A DNA stretch of 34,538 nt from JBBKXP01 sp038251315 (GTDB lineage: Bacteria; Pseudomonadota; Alphaproteobacteria; Rhodobacterales; Rhodobacteraceae), in the NCBI GenBank assembly GCA_038251315.1, contig JBBSBK010000028.1, forward strand, positions 1-34,538, written 5' to 3'. How positions within the stretch are numbered: the stretch's first letter is position 1; each line of letters starts with the position of its first letter. A program made the position numbers and the translations under genes. A model generated the notes under the pieces. That model was not told the DNA's origin and searched no databases. It was given only the letters and a program-made list of their open reading frames with translations. Below are positions 30,098-34,538 of this stretch, piece by piece.

Positions 30098-32122
30098 ATG
30101 TCCGCCTATCCCTACCTTCTCGCCCCGCTCGACCTTGGGTTCACCACGCTGAAAAACCGCGTGCTGATGGGATCGATGCACACCGGGCTCGAGGAGACAA
30201 AGGACTGGAACCGCGTCGCCGAATTCTACGCCGCCCGCGCCCGTGGCGGGGTTGCCCTGATGGTGACGGGCGGCATGGCACCGAACCGTGAAGGCGGGGT
30301 GTTTCCGGGTGCGGCGGGATTGTTCGGCGGCGCCGACATCGCCAACCACCGTATTGTCACCGACCGCGTGCATGACGCGGATGGCAAGATTGCCATGCAG
30401 ATCCTGCACGCCGGGCGCTATGCCTATTCGCCCGAATGCGTCGCCCCCAGCCCGGTGAAATCCCCGATCTCGCCTTTTCCCCCACGTGAATTGGACGCGG
30501 AAGGCATCGAAAAGCAGATCGCGGATATCGTCACCGCCGCGACTCGTGCCCGCGATGCCGGCTATGACGGGATCGAGGTCATGGGGTCAGAGGGGTATTT
30601 CATCAACCAGTTCCTTGTGACTCACACCAACAAACGCACCGATGATTGGGGCGGGTCATACGAAAACCGGATGCGCCTGCCGGTCGATGTCGTGCGCCGT
30701 TGTCGCGCCGCCACGGGGACCGATTTCATCATCATCTATCGCCTGTCGATGATCGACCTGATCCCGAACGGATCCACCTTTGACGAAGTGGTCACGCTGG
30801 CCAAAGCGATCGAGGCCGCGGGCGCGACCATCCTGAACACCGGCATCGGCTGGCACGAGGCGCGGGTGCCGACCATCGCGACCTCGGTTCCGCGCCGGGC
30901 CTTTACCTGGGTGACGCGCAAACTGATGGGGAGGGTCGGGATTCCGGTTATCACCTCGAACCGGATCAACACGCCGGACGTGGCCGAGGACGTGCTGGCC
31001 ACCGGCTGCGCCGACATGGTCAGCATGGCCCGCCCGTTTCTGGCCGACCCCGATTTCGTCGCCAAAGCAGCGGCGGGCAGGGCCGCCGAAATCACGCCCT
31101 GCATCGCCTGCAATCAGGCCTGCCTTGACCACACATTCAGTGGCAAGCTCGCGTCCTGTCTGGTCAACCCGCGTGCCTGCCATGAAACCGAACTGGTGTT
31201 GACCCCGGCGAAGGCGGCAAAATCAATCGCCGTTGTCGGTGCCGGCCCCGCAGGGCTGGCCGCCGCACTGGCCGCCGCCGAGCGCGGCCACAGCGTCACC
31301 CTGTTTGACAAGGCCGATGAACTGGGCGGCCAGTTGAACCTGGCCAAACAGGTGCCCGGGAAAGAGGAATTCTGGGGCCTTGTCGACTATTACAAAACCG
31401 CCGTGGACAAGGCGGGGATCATTCTACGCCTTGGCACCGCCGCCACACCCGACCTGCTGGCCGGTTTTGACGCAGTCGTCATCGCCACCGGCGTCATTCC
31501 CCGCGATCCGTGCATTCCGGGGCAGGACGGCCCCAACGTGGTGTCCTACATCGATGTCTTGCGCGGCACCGTAACGGTTGGCGACAGGGTCGCGATCATC
31601 GGCGCAGGCGGCATCGGGTTCGACGTCGCCGCATATCTGGTCACGGCGCAAAGCCCGACAACCGACTTGCCGGAATGGCTGCGCGAATGGGGCGTGACGG
31701 ACCCGGCCCTGCAGCGCGGCGGGTTGGCAAAGGATGGCCCGCAGCCCGACGCCCCGGCGCGTCAGGTGACGCTGCTCCAGCGCAAGGCGCAGAAGTTGGG
31801 CAAGGGGCTGGGCAAGACGACCGGCTGGATCCATCGGGCCTCGTTGCAGATGAAGGATGTGCAGATGATCGGCGGGGTGAATTATGAAAAGATCGACGCC
31901 GACGGCCTGCATGTGACGTTTGGCGAAGCCCGCGAAAACCCGACCCTGATCGGCGCCGATACGGTTGTTCTGTGTGCCGGGCAACTGTCGGAGCGCACGC
32001 TGGCAGACGCGCTGGGCGCCCGCGCGATCCCCTGCCATGTCATCGGCGGGGCTGATCTGGCCGCCGAACTGGATGCGAAACGGGCGATCGATCAGGGGGT
32101 CAGGCTGGCTGCGATTCTGTGA
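30098..32122 (+). CDS. fadH: 2,4-dienoyl-CoA reductase FadH (NADPH-dependent, FMN/FAD/4Fe-4S)
   Basis: FadH reduces 2,4-dienoyl-CoA during beta-oxidation of unsaturated fatty acids. The 674-residue protein has an N-terminal FMN TIM barrel (1-330) with the catalytic Tyr in SEGYFINQF (Y167) and His in GIGWHEARVPTIAT (H253), both as in E. coli FadH. HTNKRTDDWGGSYENR is the FMN-site segment. The 4Fe-4S ligands are C335, C338, C342 and C354 (CIACNQAC...SC). A dinucleotide fold follows with VVGAGPAGLAAALAAAERG. The ATG at 30098 has AAGGAG ten bases upstream. It may work with long acyl-CoA dehydrogenases such as the one at 9.3-11.0 kb. A LysR gene follows 127 bp downstream. Confidence 0.93.
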   Translation: MSAYPYLLAPLDLGFTTLKNRVLMGSMHTGLEETKDWNRVAEFYAARARGGVALMVTGGMAPNREGGVFPGAAGLFGGADIANHRIVTDRVHDADGKIAMQILHAGRYAYSPECVAPSPVKSPISPFPPRELDAEGIEKQIADIVTAATRARDAGYDGIEVMGSEGYFINQFLVTHTNKRTDDWGGSYENRMRLPVDVVRRCRAATGTDFIIIYRLSMIDLIPNGSTFDEVVTLAKAIEAAGATILNTGIGWHEARVPTIATSVPRRAFTWVTRKLMGRVGIPVITSNRINTPDVAEDVLATGCADMVSMARPFLADPDFVAKAAAGRAAEITPCIACNQACLDHTFSGKLASCLVNPRACHETELVLTPAKAAKSIAVVGAGPAGLAAALAAAERGHSVTLFDKADELGGQLNLAKQVPGKEEFWGLVDYYKTAVDKAGIILRLGTAATPDLLAGFDAVVIATGVIPRDPCIPGQDGPNVVSYIDVLRGTVTVGDRVAIIGAGGIGFDVAAYLVTAQSPTTDLPEWLREWGVTDPALQRGGLAKDGPQPDAPARQVTLLQRKAQKLGKGLGKTTGWIHRASLQMKDVQMIGGVNYEKIDADGLHVTFGEARENPTLIGADTVVLCAGQLSERTLADALGARAIPCHVIGGADLAAELDAKRAIDQGVRLAAIL

Positions 32123-32217
32123 TGCGCCGCCGTTTCCCGCCCCGCGACAGTCCACCTATTACCCCTGTATTGTCAGGCCCGCGCCGCAGTCCCGCCTGAT
32201 TTGAACCCGATACCTGC

Positions 32218-32238
32218 CGCAACGAAATAATGGTTGCG
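32218..32238. promoter_or_regulatory. Inverted repeat upstream of the LysR gene, possible operator
   Basis: CGCAAC (32218-32223) and GTTGCG (32233-32238) form an exact dyad with a 9-bp AT-rich spacer, ending 11 bp before the ATG. LysR-type regulators bind dyads with this kind of spacing and often repress their own gene. It is not the textbook T-N11-A form, so assignment to this regulator is tentative. Confidence 0.45.
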
Positions 32239-32249
32239 AAGGATCGGTT

Positions 32250-33155
32250 ATGGATCGCCTCACGGAAATGGAAGCCTTTGCCACGGTGGTGGATCAGGGC
32301 GGCTTCACGGACGCGGCCAAGAAGATGGGGATATCAAAATCCGCCGTCTCGAAACACGTGTCCTCCCTCGAGGCACGTCTGGGTGCGCGGTTGCTGAACC
32401 GCACCACACGCCGGGTGTCGCCGACCGAGATCGGGCTGGCCTACTATGACCGCGCCCGCCGGGTGCTGAATGACGCGGGCGAAGCGGATGCTCTGGTGAC
32501 GTCGATGCAAAGCGCGCCGTCCGGCCTGTTGCGGATCAGCGTTGCCACTGATTTCGGCGTCAACCACCTGTCGCCCGTCCTCGGAGATTTCCTGTCGGAA
32601 TTCCCCGACATCACGGTGAACATGGTCCTCAATAACCGCTACGTCGAACTGATTTCCGAAGGTTTCGACATGGCCGTGCGGATCGGCGAGCTTGAGGACA
32701 GCACTCTGCGCGCCCGCAAGCTGACCGAGACGACGAAACGGATGATTGCCGCGCCGTCGTATTTCCAGCAGTACGGACGACCTGAAAAGATCGACGATCT
32801 CAACAATCACAAGCTGTTGCATTATTCCAACCAGTCCAATGCGGCGGTCTGGAAACTGACCGCGCCTTCGGGTGAAAAGCGGCAGATTCGCACTGCCGGC
32901 TGGTTGACGGTGAACGATGGCCAGTCGTTGTTGAACGCCTGCATCGGCGGGCTTGGCATCGCCTATCTGCCGTCGTTCCTCTATGCCGATGCCAAGGCTC
33001 GCGGGCTGGTTGAAGAAGCGATCCCCGACCTGCCCGTCGAAACCCAAGGCATCTATGCGGTCTATCCGCCGGGCCGGTTCACCCAGCCCAAGGTGCGCGC
33101 CTTTATCGACTTTCTGGTGCATGAATTTGCCGACAAGGGCCCCGATATCTGGTGA
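32250..33155 (+). CDS. LysR-family transcriptional regulator (CrgA/DsdC-like subgroup)
   Basis: A 301-residue LysR regulator. The N-terminal winged helix-turn-helix is typical: MEAFATVVDQGGFTDAAKKMGISKSAVSKHVSSLEARLGARLLNR, continuing into TTRRVSPTEIG. The C-terminal effector domain begins at GLLRISVATDFG and ends with VRAFIDFLVHEF. The pattern VVDQGGFTDAAK with RTTRRVSPTE places it in the large subgroup that includes CrgA and many oxidoreductase regulators. The ATG at 32250 has AAGGA about six to ten bases upstream. Its target could be fadH just upstream or itself. A strong terminator ends the gene. Confidence 0.95.
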   Translation: MDRLTEMEAFATVVDQGGFTDAAKKMGISKSAVSKHVSSLEARLGARLLNRTTRRVSPTEIGLAYYDRARRVLNDAGEADALVTSMQSAPSGLLRISVATDFGVNHLSPVLGDFLSEFPDITVNMVLNNRYVELISEGFDMAVRIGELEDSTLRARKLTETTKRMIAAPSYFQQYGRPEKIDDLNNHKLLHYSNQSNAAVWKLTAPSGEKRQIRTAGWLTVNDGQSLLNACIGGLGIAYLPSFLYADAKARGLVEEAIPDLPVETQGIYAVYPPGRFTQPKVRAFIDFLVHEFADKGPDIW

Positions 33156-33192
33156 TAGCTTCCCCCCTGCCGCCAGGGCTATGCCCCGCCTC

Positions 33193-33219
33193 GCGCGATC
33201 CTTCGGGGTCGCGCTTTTT
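33193..33219 (+). terminator. Intrinsic terminator with UUCG loop
   Basis: GCGCGATCC (33193-33201) pairs over nine positions (one T-G wobble) with GGGTCGCGC (33206-33214) around a TTCG tetraloop, followed by five T. It lies 38 bp after the LysR stop and is the clearest Rho-independent terminator in the window. Confidence 0.9.
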
Positions 33220-33330
33220 CGTCGCGCAATACGGAAAACTTGACTGAAACCTGCGTCAGTGTCTGCCTGGCCGTTCATCCCATGGCAATGAAATCAGGTG
33301 TTATTTCTCTTGTGGTAAAGGGAATGTGCC

Positions 33331-34074
33331 GTGTGGCTTGATCGTATTTTTCGGCTGCTTGCGCCGCAGGCGTGGCAGGATACAGCCGCCAAGATCGGGG
33401 GCTTTGTGCTGCTGTGCGGTCTGGTCAACGTTGTCTTTTATCGGCTTTTCGACGGGGCATTGCTGCGTAGTTTCTGGGTCTACATCCTCAACGGCGCCAT
33501 CGTCAGCCTGCCGTTCGTGGTGTTTTTCTATCTTGTCGCCCGCTACCAGACCCGGCTGTTGCGCGAACTGCATCAGATGTCGCGGACCGACGTGCTGACC
33601 GGGTTGCCGAACAGACGGTCGTTCATGGCACTGGCGGACCGTGCCAACAAGGCCAGCAAACGCGGCGTCCTGTTCGTGATTGACGCGGATTTCTTCAAAT
33701 ATATCAATGATACCTATGGCCATTCGGTTGGCGATCTCTGCCTGAAAACCATCGCCTACCGACTGCAACGCAACCTGCGGGAAGAAGACATCGTGGGCCG
33801 GATCGGTGGCGAGGAATTTGCGATCTTCCTGTCGGGGGCCACCATCGAACAGGCCCGCGTTATTGGGGAAAGGATGTGTCAGGCAATCCCCTACAGCGGT
33901 GGACCGGGGCATGAGCATCTGTCGGTGACCCTGTCGGTCGGTGCCACCATTGCGCTCCCGGGCAAATCGCTTGAAGAACTTTTGCGGCAAGCCGATAACG
34001 CGCTTTACAAGGCCAAGGAAAGCGGGCGCGCCCGTCTGGTGGTCTGGCAACCCGACATGCGGCTGGCCGGATGA
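33331..34074 (+). CDS. Membrane-bound diguanylate cyclase (GGDEF)
   Basis: A 247-residue enzyme that makes cyclic di-GMP from two GTP. Two hydrophobic helices (about 22-39 and 49-70) are followed directly by a full GGDEF domain: DVLTGLPNRRSF, FVIDADFFKYINDTYGHSVGD (metal and GTP binding), then the active-site GGEEF at 159-163. The product-inhibition I-site RxxD (R150-D153) sits five residues before it, so feedback control is likely. No sensory domain beyond the membrane helices is present. The start is GTG at 33331 with AAGGGA eight bases upstream. It is transcribed alone after the LysR terminator and converges with the OmpA-family gene three bases away. Confidence 0.94.
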   Translation: MWLDRIFRLLAPQAWQDTAAKIGGFVLLCGLVNVVFYRLFDGALLRSFWVYILNGAIVSLPFVVFFYLVARYQTRLLRELHQMSRTDVLTGLPNRRSFMALADRANKASKRGVLFVIDADFFKYINDTYGHSVGDLCLKTIAYRLQRNLREEDIVGRIGGEEFAIFLSGATIEQARVIGERMCQAIPYSGGPGHEHLSVTLSVGATIALPGKSLEELLRQADNALYKAKESGRARLVVWQPDMRLAG

Positions 34075-34077
34075 CAA

Positions 34078-34538
34078 TTACTCGGTCGAGGTGATGATGA
34101 CCTCGACCCGCCGGTTCGCCTCGCGCCCGGCCTCGGTCAGGTTGTTGGCGATAGGTGCCAGATACCCCATGCCCTGCGCATCCAGCTGACTGCGGGCGAC
34201 GCCATAGTCGCGCACAAGCCGTTCCGTGACCGACCCGGCCCGCTGTTTGGACAAGGCAATGTTGCCATCTAGCGACCCGGAACTGTCAGTATGCCCGACC
34301 AGCGCCACCTGACGGCCGGGTCGTTCTGCCAGATAATCTGCCAACGCTTGCAGCGACCCGAAGGATCCCGACCCAAGGTCTGACGAGCCGGTATCAAAGG
34401 TCAGATCGTTCAATACCGCCCGCCCGATCCCGTCAAGTTGTGCGGCAAGATTTCCGCTGGCGGCGGGGGTCGCGTCGCCGACAGGGGCGGCAACGTCGCC
34501 CGTCAGCGCCGGATCGGTCGGGGTCGCCAGCGGCCCGG
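34078..34538 (-). CDS. OmpA-family C-terminal domain protein (5' part beyond right edge)
   Basis: The 3' 152 codons of a gene whose start lies outside the window; the frame stays open to the edge, so it is cut and not truncated. The visible part has an Ala/Pro/Thr-rich linker, then LDGIGRAVLNDLTFDTGSSDLG, VALVGHTDSSGSLDGNIALSKQRAGSV and the C-terminal TEAGREANRRVEVIITS. This is the OmpA peptidoglycan-binding fold with the Asp (GHTD) and Arg (NRRVE) that contact diaminopimelate. A TTG at 34413 is not taken as start because coding continues upstream. It shares the TEAGREANRR ending with the BON/OmpA protein at 12.4-14.4 kb. Confidence 0.92.
   Translation of the reverse strand, partial: GPLATPTDPALTGDVAAPVGDATPAASGNLAAQLDGIGRAVLNDLTFDTGSSDLGSGSFGSLQALADYLAERPGRQVALVGHTDSSGSLDGNIALSKQRAGSVTERLVRDYGVARSQLDAQGMGYLAPIANNLTEAGREANRRVEVIITSTE

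Noticed and set aside
34078..34413. A complete 111-residue OmpA protein starting at TTG 34413
   Set aside because: The same frame remains open and coding-like up to the right edge, so this is the 3' part of a longer gene.
1..34538. Mobile elements, CRISPR arrays, tRNA or rRNA genes
   Set aside because: No direct repeat arrays, transposase or integrase motifs, or tRNA-like cloverleaf sequences were seen by eye; a tRNAscan and IS search would settle this.

Overview
The window reads as chromosomal DNA of a marine-type alphaproteobacterium of the Rhodobacteraceae (Roseobacter-like). The support is the high GC with strong GC3 bias, many 4-base start/stop overlaps, a Paracoccus-like aa3 oxidase subunit IV micro-gene, the fdhD-mobA-mobB-moeA cluster, the pyrB/degenerate-pyrC/plsY operon, and an acyl-CoA dehydrogenase of the long DmdC-like type. 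I found no rRNA, tRNA, CRISPR array, insertion sequence, integrase or phage gene. This is ordinary, densely packed core and shell genome, cut inside a gene at each end (moeA on the left, an OmpA-family gene on the right).

Left third (1-11.1 kb). A minus-strand molybdenum cofactor operon (fdhD, mobA, mobB, an RNase H-like DUF429-type gene, moeA) is transcribed away from azlC-azlD, a branched-chain amino acid exporter pair. Convergent to azlD lies a two-gene unit: a 44-residue aa3 oxidase subunit IV gene followed by a predicted Tat/lipoprotein with a permuted papain-like His...Cys arrangement. Then come an Lrp/AsnC regulator, a DUF6356 gene with a class II glutamine amidotransferase, a metallo-beta-lactamase-fold hydrolase, an ArsR-AHSA1-small membrane protein operon with a visible operator, and the acyl-CoA dehydrogenase.

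Middle (11.1-24.9 kb). These are housekeeping genes: threonylcarbamoyl-AMP synthase, a BON-repeat/OmpA envelope protein with a coiled-coil membrane partner, ubiA and rsmE starting 11 bp apart on opposite strands, an rsmE-coupled membrane protein, and gshA. A lower-GC patch with two small genes follows. Next is the minus-strand operon pyrB, a tail-anchored unknown, pyrC-like, plsY and a periplasmic unknown. The dihydroorotase-like protein has lost its metal-binding HxH and its catalytic Asp, so it is probably a structural partner of aspartate transcarbamoylase. Divergent from pyrB is a tightly overlapped udg-like, LysE-like, moaB operon.

Right third (24.9-34.5 kb). An RND efflux pair (adaptor plus permease, the permease with extra C-terminal membrane helices) is followed by a 301-bp structured gap without a convincing gene. 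Then come fadH (2,4-dienoyl-CoA reductase), a LysR regulator with an upstream dyad and a UUCG-loop terminator, a membrane-bound diguanylate cyclase with an intact product-inhibition site, and the truncated OmpA-family gene.

No wholly new multi-gene system stands out. The items most worth following are the pyrB / tail-anchored protein / inactive dihydroorotase operon, the RNase H-like protein embedded in the molybdenum cofactor operon, the subunit IV-linked papain-like lipoprotein, the BON-repeat OmpA protein and the structured gap at 29.8-30.1 kb.
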